A stretch of 64,000 nucleotides of DNA from assembly GCF_014230305.1 (NCBI RefSeq), contig NZ_JACLAU010000018.1:1-64000 (forward strand), written 5' to 3'. The position numbers and the translations under genes were made by a program. Numbering within the stretch: position 1 is the first letter of the stretch; each line of letters opens with the position of its first letter. Below, one piece after another: positions 33,601 to 41,546 of the stretch. The stretch is from Novosphingobium aerophilum. GTDB lineage: Bacteria; Pseudomonadota; Alphaproteobacteria; Sphingomonadales; Sphingomonadaceae. Under the pieces are notes generated by a model. It made no database searches. It saw only the letters and a program-made list of their open reading frames with translations, and was not told the origin of the DNA.

Positions 33601-34458
33601 ATGCGCCCGTCTGTCCGCCCGTTGCTGCCCCTGCTTGCCGCCGCTGCGCTGCTGCCCGGGGCGCTGCTGCCTTCGGGGGTTGCCGCCCAGCCCGCCACCC
33701 AGACCACCGCCGCTGATCCGCAGATGGCCAAGGTGCTGGCCGATCCCCGCCGCGACAAGGACCGCGCCCGCGACGCCTGGCGGCATCCGGCCGAAACCCT
33801 AGCCTTTTTCCGCATCAAGCCGGGGATGACCGTGGCCGATTACATGCCCTCGGGCGGCTGGTACACGCGCGTGCTGGTGCCCTACCTGGGCGATGGCGGC
33901 CGGTACATCGGCATCGGTCCCTCGCTCACCGCGCTGCCCGAAGCCGGTCGCCAGCGCTGGGCCGATTTCGGCACCCGCTTCCCGGCCAACGCCGCAGGCT
34001 GGACCGGGGTCGCGGCCGACCGCATCCCCGCTTTCACGCTGGATGCCGTCCCCGCCGACCTGAAGGGCAAGGTCGATCGGGTGATCATCATGCGCGAAGT
34101 CCACAACATGTGGCCCGGCAACCTGCTGTACAGCGATCTCGCCGCCATTCGCGCCATGCTCAAGGAGGATGGCCTGCTGGGCATTGAGGAGCACCGCGCC
34201 CGGCCCGACGCGCCCGCCAGCTACACGCTTGGCACCATGGGCTACATGCGCGAGGCCGACGTGATCGCCCTGGTCGAGGCGCATGGCTTCCGGCTGGTCG
34301 GCAAGAGCGAGGTCAACGCCAACCCCAAGGACAGCGCCAACTGGCCGGACGGGGTCTGGACCCTGCCGCCCAGCCTGACGCTCAAGGACAAGGACCGCGA
34401 GAAGTACCAGGCGATCGGCGAGAGCGACCGGATGACCCTGCTGTTCGCCAAGCGCTGA
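33601..34458 (+). CDS. Exported methyltransferase-like protein
   Basis: A 285-aa protein with a signal peptide (PLLPLLAAAALLPGALL, cleavage near VAAQ-P) and a class I SAM-fold domain: AETLAFFRIKPGMTVADYMP then GWYTRVLVPYLGDGGRYIGIG, and LKGKVDRVIIMREVHNMW. Such 'class I SAM methyltransferases' with signal peptides are widespread in sphingomonads, but the periplasm has no SAM, so an altered function is possible. ATG 33601 follows AAGGGAG at a good distance. Confidence 0.82.
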   Translation: MRPSVRPLLPLLAAAALLPGALLPSGVAAQPATQTTAADPQMAKVLADPRRDKDRARDAWRHPAETLAFFRIKPGMTVADYMPSGGWYTRVLVPYLGDGGRYIGIGPSLTALPEAGRQRWADFGTRFPANAAGWTGVAADRIPAFTLDAVPADLKGKVDRVIIMREVHNMWPGNLLYSDLAAIRAMLKEDGLLGIEEHRARPDAPASYTLGTMGYMREADVIALVEAHGFRLVGKSEVNANPKDSANWPDGVWTLPPSLTLKDKDREKYQAIGESDRMTLLFAKR

Positions 34459-34516
34459 GCGCATTCGGCCGCGCCGGGCGGTGGACTTGGGGGGCCGGGC
34501 GCCTTACTTGGGCGGC

Positions 34517-35368
34517 ATGACCCAGATCACCGTCGCCGCCCTGCAACTGCCGCTCGGTTCCGCCGACGAGGCCGAGAACATCGCCGCCGTCTCCGCGCTG
34601 GTCGAGCAGGCGGCCAGCGCGGGCGCGCAGATCGTGCTGCCACCCGAGCTGTTCTCCGGCCCGTACTTCTGCCGCGAGGAGGACGAGGCGCTGTTCGCGC
34701 TCGCCCGGCCCACGGCTGAACATCCGTCGGTCAAGGCCATGCAGGTGCTGGCGGCACGGCTGAACGTGGCGATCCCGACCAGCTTCTTCGAGCGGGACGG
34801 GCACCACTACTACAACACCGTGGCCATGATCGACCCGGATGGCGCGATCCTGGGGACTTACCGCAAGAGCCACATTCCGGACGGTCCCGGCTATGAGGAA
34901 AAGTACTATTTCCGCCCCGGGAATGACGGCTTCAAGGTGTGGGACGTGGCCGGTGCGCGGATCGGCGTGGGGATCTGCTGGGACCAGTGGTATCCCGAAT
35001 GCGCCCGCGTGATGGCGCTGCAGGGGGCCGAGCTGCTGTTCTATCCCACCGCGATCGGGTCCGAACCCTATGACGCGGACCTCGACACCAGCCGGATGTG
35101 GCGGCGGGCGATGCAGGGCCACGCCGTGTCGAACTGCATGCCGGTGATCGCGGCCAACCGCATCGGCACCGAAGGCGGCCAGCGCTTCTACGGCCACAGC
35201 TTCATCACGGATGAGTGGGGCGATCTGGTCGCGGAGTTCGGGGCGGGGGAAACCGGGATGCTGGTGACCCGGCTCGATCTGGCCCGGGCCGCGCGGCATC
35301 GGGCCGGGATGGGCTTCTTCCGCGATCGCCGCCCCCAGCTTTACGCCCGGATCGGCCAGGACATCTGA
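34517..35368 (+). CDS. aguB: N-carbamoylputrescine amidase
   Basis: A 283-aa nitrilase-superfamily enzyme that cleaves N-carbamoylputrescine to putrescine, CO2 and ammonia in the agmatine route. The Glu-Lys-Cys triad is seen in LPPELFSGPYFC (Glu), YRKSHIPDG (Lys) and GVGICWDQWYPE (Cys). YYFRPGNDGFKVWD and AANRIGTEGGQRFYG are typical of AguB. ATG 34517 starts the conserved MTQITVAALQL; the upstream frame is not conserved. No aguA is adjacent. Confidence 0.9.
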   Translation: MTQITVAALQLPLGSADEAENIAAVSALVEQAASAGAQIVLPPELFSGPYFCREEDEALFALARPTAEHPSVKAMQVLAARLNVAIPTSFFERDGHHYYNTVAMIDPDGAILGTYRKSHIPDGPGYEEKYYFRPGNDGFKVWDVAGARIGVGICWDQWYPECARVMALQGAELLFYPTAIGSEPYDADLDTSRMWRRAMQGHAVSNCMPVIAANRIGTEGGQRFYGHSFITDEWGDLVAEFGAGETGMLVTRLDLARAARHRAGMGFFRDRRPQLYARIGQDI

Positions 35369-35382
35369 TCCTGAGCGCCGTC

Positions 35383-35886
35383 ATGCAGCGCTATCTCATC
35401 GCGCTGGGGTCCAACCGCTGGCACCATCGCCACGGTGCCCCGCGCGGCACCCTGGCGGCCGCGCTCGTGGCGCTGCGCGGGGCCGGATTGACGATCCTGG
35501 CCGAGGCGCCGGTGGTCTCCAGCGCTCCCGTCGGGCCCTCGCTGCGGACCTACGCCAACGGGGCGGTGGTGGTGGAGACCCGGCTGGCGCCACCCGACCT
35601 GCTGGCTGTCCTGCAGCGGATCGAGGCCGCCTTCGGCCGCACCCGCCGCGCCCGGCGCTGGAGCGCGCGGGTGCTCGATCTCGACATCGTGCTGTGGAGC
35701 GGGGGGTGCTGGGCCGATCCGCAACTGATCATCCCCCACCTGCACTTCCGCGAACGGGACTTCGTCCTCGGCCCGGCGCGACATATCCGCCCCGAATGGC
35801 GCGATCCGCTGACCGGTTTGACCCTGCGCCAGCTCCATGCCCGCTTGACCGCCCCCCGCCCCATCCCTAAGCCCCGCCCACGCTGA
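35383..35886 (+). CDS. folK: 2-amino-4-hydroxy-6-hydroxymethyldihydropteridine diphosphokinase
   Basis: A 167-aa enzyme that pyrophosphorylates 6-hydroxymethyl-dihydropterin in folate synthesis. The start IALGSNRWHHRHG is the nucleotide/pterin-binding N-terminus; the signature RRWSARVLDLDIVLW contains the Mg-binding Asp pair, and IPHLHFRERDFVLGP resembles the HPRxxERxFVL segment. Start ATG 35383. It ends 11 bp before tRNA-Lys. Confidence 0.9.
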   Translation: MQRYLIALGSNRWHHRHGAPRGTLAAALVALRGAGLTILAEAPVVSSAPVGPSLRTYANGAVVVETRLAPPDLLAVLQRIEAAFGRTRRARRWSARVLDLDIVLWSGGCWADPQLIIPHLHFRERDFVLGPARHIRPEWRDPLTGLTLRQLHARLTAPRPIPKPRPR

Positions 35887-35897
35887 CGCATGCGTCC

Positions 35898-35973
35898 GGG
35901 CCCTTAGCTCAGTCGGTAGAGCAACTGACTTTTAATCAGTAGGTCGCTGGTTCGAACCCAGCAGGGCTCACCA
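35898..35973 (+). tRNA. tRNA-Lys (anticodon TTT), CCA encoded
   Basis: A 76-nt tRNA: acceptor GGGCCCT with AGGGCTC, D-arm GCTCAGTCGGTAGAGC, anticodon stem ACTGA/TCAGT around CTTTTAA (anticodon TTT), T-arm GCTGGTTCGAACCCAGC and genomic CCA. Its 3' half is the integration site of the 16-kb island and is duplicated at 52253-52299. Confidence 0.97.
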
Positions 35974-35974
35974 T
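35928..35974 (+). repeat. attL (47-bp direct repeat in tRNA-Lys)
   Basis: The 47 bp from ACTTTTAATC to GGGCTCACCAT (anticodon loop through CCA plus T) are repeated exactly at 52253-52299. The flanking bases differ on both sides. Confidence 0.95.
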
Positions 35975-35978
35975 AATT

Positions 35979-36000
35979 TTCAAAGACTTAAGTCTTTGAA
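35979..36000. repeat. Perfect 22-bp palindrome just inside attL
   Basis: TTCAAAGACTT at 35979-35989 is followed immediately by its exact reverse complement AAGTCTTTGAA (35990-36000). It begins 5 bp after attL. It may bind the integrase or excision factor, or act in ending the tRNA transcript. Confidence 0.8.
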
Positions 36001-36031
36001 GCTGCCATCGCGGGTGGCGCAACGACCCGCT

Positions 36032-36052
36032 AGGCATCATATAGGCATCAGA
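36032..36052. repeat. Arm-type repeat, left end
   Basis: Two copies of AGGCATCA 13 bp apart (36032 and 36043 region) match, at 20 of 21 bases, the pair at 52126-52146 near the other end, in the same orientation. Likely integrase arm-binding sites. Confidence 0.75.
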
Positions 36053-36070
36053 CGCTGTCGATCTCGGCCG

Positions 36071-36586
36071 GGCCTATACACCGCGCAACCTCAGGCAGCA
36101 GGAGCACCCTTCCCGGCGCCCTTAGTCGAGAAACTTTCCGGCATGGCGATCTCAATGCTGCTGCGGCGCATGGGGCGCGATACGATCACCGTGCATGGCT
36201 TCCGCTCCACATTCCGTGACTGGGCAGGAGAAGGCACTTCTTTTCGCCGCGAAGTGGTGGAGCGCGCCATGGCGCAACAACTCGCCGACAAGGCAGATGC
36301 GGCGTATCAGCGCGGCACGCTGTTTCCCAAGCACACAAAGCTCATGGCCGCGTGGGCGGCCTTCTACCTGCTCAGCAAGCTCTATGAGCGCACCAGCGTT
36401 ATCATCACCACCAACCTGAGCTTCTCAGAGTGGGCGGTGGTCTTCGGCGATGCCAAGATGACCACCGCGCTCCTCGATCGGCTCACCCATCACTGCCACA
36501 TCCTGGAGACCGGAAACGACAGCTTCCGCTTCAGGGCCAGCAGCGCCGCAGCCCCCAAATCACGAAAGGCGAAATCACCCGCTTGA
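36071..36586 (+). pseudogene. Chimeric remnant: integrase C-terminus fused to IS21 IstB C-terminus
   Basis: One open frame joins two unrelated fragments. The first (about 36100-36360) is the C-terminal part of another P4-type integrase: [34 protein letters not shown] and [19 protein letters not shown], with the HxxR box but no nucleophile Tyr after the usual spacing. The second (about 36361-36580) is the end of an IS21 IstB ATPase: [32 protein letters not shown] and [11 protein letters not shown]. The join lies near Ala-Ala-Phe at about 36358. Neither part could work. Confidence 0.85.
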
Positions 36587-36600
36587 CCCTAGCCTCGCAC

Positions 36601-36680
36601 CGGGGGGCACATATCCACCCGGGTCAATTCTCGATGGAAATCCCGGGTCACTTCTCAGTGGCAATCAACAAAAAGGGGCC
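36601..36680 (+). mobile_element. IS21-family right-end fragment
   Basis: After the istB remnant stop, spaced repeats GGGTCA-TTCTC (36623-36634 and 36645-36656) and AATC elements resemble the multiple terminal repeats of IS21 ends. The other end and istA are absent. Confidence 0.5.
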
Positions 36681-36719
36681 TGATCACGAATGGGTCTTTG
36701 TTCCATGGATGTGACGCAG

Positions 36720-37913
36720 TCAGAAGACCTTGCGCAGCTCCACCGACGTATCGCAGCCCTTGCGCTGGAAGTAGCCGATGTTCGAGTGCACGAGATCGCA
36801 GGAGAGCGCGACTGCCGGAATGAAGGGCCCAAGACGGACCTTGTAGGAGCTGGCCGATACCGAACCGAAGATCCGGCGCTCTTTTCGGCGCTCACCGAAG
36901 AACGGATCGGCGGCGCCGAACACGGTCAGCGAGGCCTGCAGCCCGCCCTCGAGGTTGATCAGGTCTGATTGGCGCGAAGCTAGCGCGCGGATGGCGACCG
37001 CGGTGAAGGCCTGCTCCCGGTAGCTGGCCTCACGGTGGAGGAGGCTGGGGCCGATCGACAGGGCGCGCGCGGGTGACGGCGAGTAGATCAGCGGCACATA
37101 GGCTTCCATCTGGATGCCTGATGCCGCCGGCCCCGCATCCGCCCGGTAGTAGGCTGCCGTCATAGCGGGCCGCAATCCGAGCTTCGGTCCGAGCGGCACC
37201 GAATAGGCGCCCTGCACGTAGGGCAAGGTGAAGGACAGATCGGTCTGGGACAGCCTCGCTGCGCCGACCTTCACCTCGAGCGGAGTGTTTCCGATCTGGC
37301 GGGTAACGCTGCCTTCGAGCCCGACCTGGTCCGCCCTGTCGAGCGGTAGGTTTCGCCAGGATGCGCTGGCGCTCACAAGCCAGCCACCGCGCAGTTCTTT
37401 GACGTAGGAGCCGCTCAGTGTCGTGCCCCACTGGTTCCGGTAGCGCTCGTCGGCCTCGTAGGTGAGCGCGATACCGCCGAAGTTGAGGGTGTAGGCGCCG
37501 GGTTGCTGAAGCGGGTTGCTGTACCGGGCAAACCCCGTGCCTAGCGTCAGCTTGCCCTTGAGCCGGTCTATCCGGTTCAGGAACGCGAGGATGTTCGCTC
37601 GGACGACAGGCGGAGGGTCGTCCTTGAACGCCTCCACGAACAGGTCCCGCGAAGTCTTGAACTGACCCGAGAGCATCAGCGCCCGCGCGAGCTCGAGCCG
37701 CACGCGCGGTGTCGGCGTGGCGGCGTAGATCTGCTTCAGGATTTCAGCGCCGAGATCCGGCCGGCCAGTGTCGATCAGTTGGACTGCTTCTAGGAACCGG
37801 CTTTCGACAACGGCGCTGCGGATGGGCGCGAGGACGGGTGCAGGAGGCTCACCCGTACCCGGTGCGGCGGCTGTCAGGAGGGCAGCCGCCGCACTGAGCG
37901 GGAGCAACGTCAC
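36720..37913 (-). CDS. Surface lipoprotein assembly modifier (Slam-like), outer-membrane translocator
   Basis: A 397-aa protein with a signal peptide (LPLSAAAALLTAAAP), an N-terminal TPR-like helical domain (about residues 30-110: LGAEILKQIYAATPTPRVRL, ELARALMLSGQF, DLFVEAFKDDPPPVVRANI) and a C-terminal barrel of alternating strands ending in VELRKVF, a typical outer-membrane C-terminal Phe. This matches the Slam family (DUF560), which moves certain lipoproteins across the outer membrane (type XI secretion). The start is GTG 37913, overlapping the stop of the upstream lipoprotein gene as GTGA. The pair is therefore a coupled cargo/translocator operon. Confidence 0.85.
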   Translation of the reverse strand: MTLLPLSAAAALLTAAAPGTGEPPAPVLAPIRSAVVESRFLEAVQLIDTGRPDLGAEILKQIYAATPTPRVRLELARALMLSGQFKTSRDLFVEAFKDDPPPVVRANILAFLNRIDRLKGKLTLGTGFARYSNPLQQPGAYTLNFGGIALTYEADERYRNQWGTTLSGSYVKELRGGWLVSASASWRNLPLDRADQVGLEGSVTRQIGNTPLEVKVGAARLSQTDLSFTLPYVQGAYSVPLGPKLGLRPAMTAAYYRADAGPAASGIQMEAYVPLIYSPSPARALSIGPSLLHREASYREQAFTAVAIRALASRQSDLINLEGGLQASLTVFGAADPFFGERRKERRIFGSVSASSYKVRLGPFIPAVALSCDLVHSNIGYFQRKGCDTSVELRKVF

Positions 37914-38842
37914 TGCTTCCCGCCGAAGCCTCCGACCATGGCGCCGGCGGCGCCGCGCAGCACGAAGGTTCCGCCCAGCTCCGTTGCGGCAGGGCCGTAG
38001 AATGAGCCGGTGCCGATGCCGGTGAGCGTAGAGGTTGTGAGTGTGCCCGAGAATGTGTTGGAACCAGCGGCGTAGGTCATTGTGCCGCTCATCGGCGTCG
38101 TCCAGTTGTAGGCCACGTTCGTGTTGATGTTGGTGACGACATCGCCGCTGGTCGACAGGGCGACCGAGCGATTGGCGAAGTTCACGCTGAAGGCTGCGTT
38201 GGCGCCGTAGCGGAAGGCGTCACCGTTCGGATTGGTGAAGATCGCGGCCGCATAGCCTCGGAACGTCGCCGTGCCGGTCGTCGGCACGCTGGCTGCCGCT
38301 GTCGTGGCGCCGGCCGAGATCGCACCGTACTTGCCGGTCGATCCAGCGACCAGGCCCGTGCCCCAGGCACCGAACGACTGGTAATTGAACCCGACGGCGT
38401 AAGGATCGATGTAGATCGCCTGGTTGGAGCCGGTCGAGTTCGACAGCGCGGTGGCGATCGCGGTGGTCCCGACAAAGACCGAGGCAGCGCTCGAGGTCTG
38501 GTCAAAGGACACGTTGGACTGCGCGCCGGTAACGGTGAGCGCTGTGATCTGACGGTTGGCGTTGACGGTGAAGTTGACGCTGCCGGTTCCGTCGGTACCG
38601 CCTGAGACGTTCGCCGAGGGGATGCCGCCCAACGAGTTGACGCTGAGCGTGCCTTCCTTCGTCGTGCCGTTGACCAGGGTTGGCGTGTTGGCCGCGACGC
38701 TGGCGAAATTGGTGAAGGCGGGGGTCGTAGGCGTGGGCGTGGGCGTAGGCGTGGAGACAACGGCCGAGCCTGACCCGCCGTCTCCGCAGGCCGAAAGCGC
38801 CGCGCAGGCAGAAATGATCGTCAGAAATTTCGAAAAACGCAT
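37910..38842 (-). CDS. TbpB-barrel-type surface lipoprotein, probable Slam substrate
   Basis: A 310-aa lipoprotein: signal peptide with lipobox LSAC (MRFSKFLTIISACAALSAC), a Pro-Thr repeat linker (VVSTPTPTPTPTTPAF), then a Gly/Ser/Thr/Ala-rich beta domain. The C-terminus TGSFYGPAATELGGTFVLRG then GGFGG is the signature of the eight-stranded barrel found in transferrin-binding protein B and other Slam substrates. Partner and ligand are unknown; family members bind iron or heme proteins, cobalamin or host factors. GGGGG precedes the ATG at 38842. Low charge and strong Ala/Thr bias are notable. Confidence 0.85.
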   Translation of the reverse strand: MRFSKFLTIISACAALSACGDGGSGSAVVSTPTPTPTPTTPAFTNFASVAANTPTLVNGTTKEGTLSVNSLGGIPSANVSGGTDGTGSVNFTVNANRQITALTVTGAQSNVSFDQTSSAASVFVGTTAIATALSNSTGSNQAIYIDPYAVGFNYQSFGAWGTGLVAGSTGKYGAISAGATTAAASVPTTGTATFRGYAAAIFTNPNGDAFRYGANAAFSVNFANRSVALSTSGDVVTNINTNVAYNWTTPMSGTMTYAAGSNTFSGTLTTSTLTGIGTGSFYGPAATELGGTFVLRGAAGAMVGGFGGKQ

Positions 38843-38888
38843 TGATTGACCCCCATGTTCGGATCGTGATGCCGCAGTATCCGCAATC

Positions 38889-38902
38889 GGAACTATAGTT
38901 CC
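38889..38902. promoter_or_regulatory. Palindrome GGAACTATAGTTCC, possible operator
   Basis: A perfect 14-bp palindrome lies in the 95-bp spacer between the lipoprotein gene and the XRE fragment. It is positioned to control both and may be the binding site of the XRE-type regulator whose remnant begins at 38938. Partial repeats TTCGGA occur on both sides. Confidence 0.55.
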
Positions 38903-38937
38903 TTGTTCGGAATTGTGTGAGCGGAAAGTGGCCGCTC

Positions 38938-39290
38938 ATGTCCGACCTCACGGCATTGCTGCAGACTCTGGCGGTCAACGTGCGCCGGGAGCGGTGCGTT
39001 CTGGGGTTGTCCCAGGAAGAACAGGCGCACCGCGTAGGCATCCGGGTGTTCGACCCTGCTTGCGGATCAGGCAATTTCCTCGTGATTGCCTACAAGCAGA
39101 TCCGCGAAATCGAGGTCGAGATCAATCGCCGGCGAGGTGAGCCATACCGCCGCACCGAGATCCGGCCGACGAATTTCAGAGGCATCGAGCTACGAAGCTT
39201 CCCGGCCGAGATTGCGCGCCTTGCCGACCGGCCGCTCAGCGCAGCGAGACCGGCAGCTTTCGGCTCGAGCTGGCATTCCGAGCTCGGGAT
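38938..39290 (+). pseudogene. Chimeric remnant: XRE regulator N-terminus fused to DNA methyltransferase fragment
   Basis: The frame starts with MSDLTALLQTLAVNVRRER and LGLSQEEQAHRVGI, the first helices of an XRE-family DNA-binding domain, then changes abruptly at about 39040 to VFDPACGSGNFLVIAYKQIR, motif I of an N6-adenine DNA methyltransferase of the large restriction-methylation type, with INRRRGEP and ITNFRGIELR-like (here PTNFRGIELRSFP) sequence. After about 39230 it no longer resembles either and runs as a shadow of the next gene. It is a deletion fusion with no complete domain. Confidence 0.8.
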
Positions 39291-39420
39291 CGGAACGGCC
39301 TATTCTGGTCGACTGCCACCGGAAGCGGTCGCCGGATCTGGGGTTAAGCCGATTGCCTTCAATTCAAGGAAACTTTCGACTGTCCCCCAGCTCGAACTCT
39401 GCAAGGCTCAGGACAAAGCC

Positions 39421-41361
39421 CTACTCCAGCGGCTGGAACCCGCACGCCTCGAGGAACGAGAATATACCATCGTAGTATGCCGACGGGCGCGTCGGGTCCT
39501 CGCCGGTGCCTTGCGGGACAAACACAACCAGACCCTGCCGCGCGCGCGTCAGCAGCACACGGTAGGAGTTCGTCAGGTAGTTCTTGCGGGCCGGATCATT
39601 GATGCTCTCCCAGCGGCTGCCCTTGAAGCGGTGAACCTCCCAGCCGTTAGCCCCGTGGCGAAAATTTGCATCCCAGCACAGGCAGGCCCAGTCCAGCTCC
39701 AGCCCCTGAACATCGAACTCGGTGGCTGCGTCCTCGAGCATGTCGGACGAGCGCACGTCATCGGGCGAAGCCAGAAACCATTTCGCGGGCTCAATCTTGG
39801 CCTTGATGAAGATGCCGTGCGGTTTGAGACGCGCGGCGTTGGACGAGGCCAGCAGGCCCGAACGCTCATTGCCCCGCCGTTGCTCGCGCAGCCAGGTGCG
39901 AGCTTTGTCGAGGTCGCGGGTGATCAATACGGGGTAGTTTGGCAGTTCGGCCGCCACAGCACGCGCAGCAACGGCGTCGCCGGCGACAACATGCCCTACA
40001 AAATCGGACAGCTTCTCCGCCCGAAAGGATCGGATCGAAGTCGACAGATGCAGGTCAGGTGCTGGCACCTCCTGGACGATCTGGCAGCCGTGGCGAAGCG
40101 TTGACGGCACATGCGCCTGCCAATGCGGGAAGCTCCGCTCCAACGCCCGCAGCCACTCGTCAATGCCGGCTTCGCCGGTGTTGATCTCCTGCCCGCCCCC
40201 GACCAGACAGATGATGGCGCACCAATCCGGGTGGCGGTCCATCACGCTCAGCAGGAATTCCGGTTCCGACATCGAGAAGCCGGTCTGTCCCTTTTTCTCG
40301 CGCATGAACTTGGAGGTTTGTTCGACATCCCAGGCCCGTTGGGCTTCGTCGAAGACCGCCACCTTCTCAATCGGCGCTGCGGTTGTGGCCAAGGCATCGT
40401 CGCGGAAGTGGTGAATGTTCTGAATGAAGGCGGCCGCTTTTCGCTCTTCGGCCACCTTAGAGGTGCGGATCCCAGCCTCTTTGGCCACGGCTATTGCATC
40501 GATGGCGAGCGCTTCGCGCAGCACGTCGACCAGGGGGCCGTTGCCTGAAAGGAAAACCGCGTGTTCGTCGCCGTGGGCGCGCTGACGGGCGGTGGCCAAG
40601 TTGAGCCCCGCCAGCGTCTTACCTGAACCCGGAACGCCAGTTATGAAGCAGATGATCTTCTGCCGATCGCGTTTTGCGGTCTCGATGGCCTGGGCCACGT
40701 AGTCGGCGGTGCGCGTTAAATTTTCCGCTCCGGCCTCCGAGCGCGAGATCTCGTCGACCTGGTGGCCGCGGTAAAGTGCCTGCGCGGCCTCCACGATGGT
40801 GGGTGTTGGGCGATAGCGACCGTTGAGCCACTCCCTCGCCAGGATTGGCGGATGCGCTGCAGTGCCGGCAATCTGCGCGATGAGGGGCGCCAATCTAGCG
40901 GGCGCTACGCGCAACGGACGAGCCAGCCCATCCTCGTGCCAGTGAAGGGTCTCACCCTCGCCGGAAGGAGCCTCTGTGGCGACGAGAATGGGTACTATGG
41001 GCAAGCGATGGCTGGGCTCATGGAAATGCTTCAGGTCGAGCCCGTAGCCGTAGACCTGATCGAGACCCGAACGCTCGAAATGCCGGGCGCCGATCTTGTA
41101 TTCTACCACGAACACCACGTCGCACAGTAGAACCACAAGGTCAGCGCGGCGCCCCATGCGCGGGATCAGAAACTCGAGCATGAAGTGCGCGTCGGGCAAA
41201 TCACGGGCGAGCAACCGCAGGTGCTGGATCTCATATTCCCAGGCGGCGCGTTGAGCGGGCTCTACGGCGAAGGGCAGCTTCAGCGCGAGCTCGCCATACA
41301 ACTCGCTGTCGCTTGCGGACGAGACGTCAGATGCGGCAACGGAGAGATAGGCGCGATGCAT
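39421..41361 (-). CDS. DUF2075/Schlafen-like ATPase-helicase with N-terminal nuclease-like domain
   Basis: A 646-aa protein. The N-terminal about 200 residues contain a PD-(D/E)xK-like arrangement (RMGRRADLVVLLCDVVFVVEYK, with Asp and Glu-x-Lys near 70-90). The ATPase part has Walker A GVPGSGKTLAG near residue 240, Walker B VAVFDEAQRAW near 335, and helicase-like motifs to the C-terminus (FDVQGLELDWACLCWD, NSYRVLLTRARQGLVVFVP), as in superfamily 1 helicases. Such nuclease-helicases occur in defence islands and DNA repair. ATG 41361 is favoured over 41418 because it follows a cleaner context. Convergent with the XRE/methyltransferase debris. Confidence 0.85.
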   Translation of the reverse strand: MHRAYLSVAASDVSSASDSELYGELALKLPFAVEPAQRAAWEYEIQHLRLLARDLPDAHFMLEFLIPRMGRRADLVVLLCDVVFVVEYKIGARHFERSGLDQVYGYGLDLKHFHEPSHRLPIVPILVATEAPSGEGETLHWHEDGLARPLRVAPARLAPLIAQIAGTAAHPPILAREWLNGRYRPTPTIVEAAQALYRGHQVDEISRSEAGAENLTRTADYVAQAIETAKRDRQKIICFITGVPGSGKTLAGLNLATARQRAHGDEHAVFLSGNGPLVDVLREALAIDAIAVAKEAGIRTSKVAEERKAAAFIQNIHHFRDDALATTAAPIEKVAVFDEAQRAWDVEQTSKFMREKKGQTGFSMSEPEFLLSVMDRHPDWCAIICLVGGGQEINTGEAGIDEWLRALERSFPHWQAHVPSTLRHGCQIVQEVPAPDLHLSTSIRSFRAEKLSDFVGHVVAGDAVAARAVAAELPNYPVLITRDLDKARTWLREQRRGNERSGLLASSNAARLKPHGIFIKAKIEPAKWFLASPDDVRSSDMLEDAATEFDVQGLELDWACLCWDANFRHGANGWEVHRFKGSRWESINDPARKNYLTNSYRVLLTRARQGLVVFVPQGTGEDPTRPSAYYDGIFSFLEACGFQPLE

Positions 41362-41546
41362 CTGGTGTTGCTGAATTATAGCGCCAGTTCTGGCAACCCG
41401 AATGTGCCGGACGCCCAAGGGTGCCGATCGAGCGGGAGGCCAGGCGCGGCACCTGAAGGGTGGTAGCCCGGAGCATATCGCGTATTCAGTTTAGCATAAT
41501 CTAATCAATGCCATAGTCCTATGCCTTCTTGAGCGGGGCATGGGGA

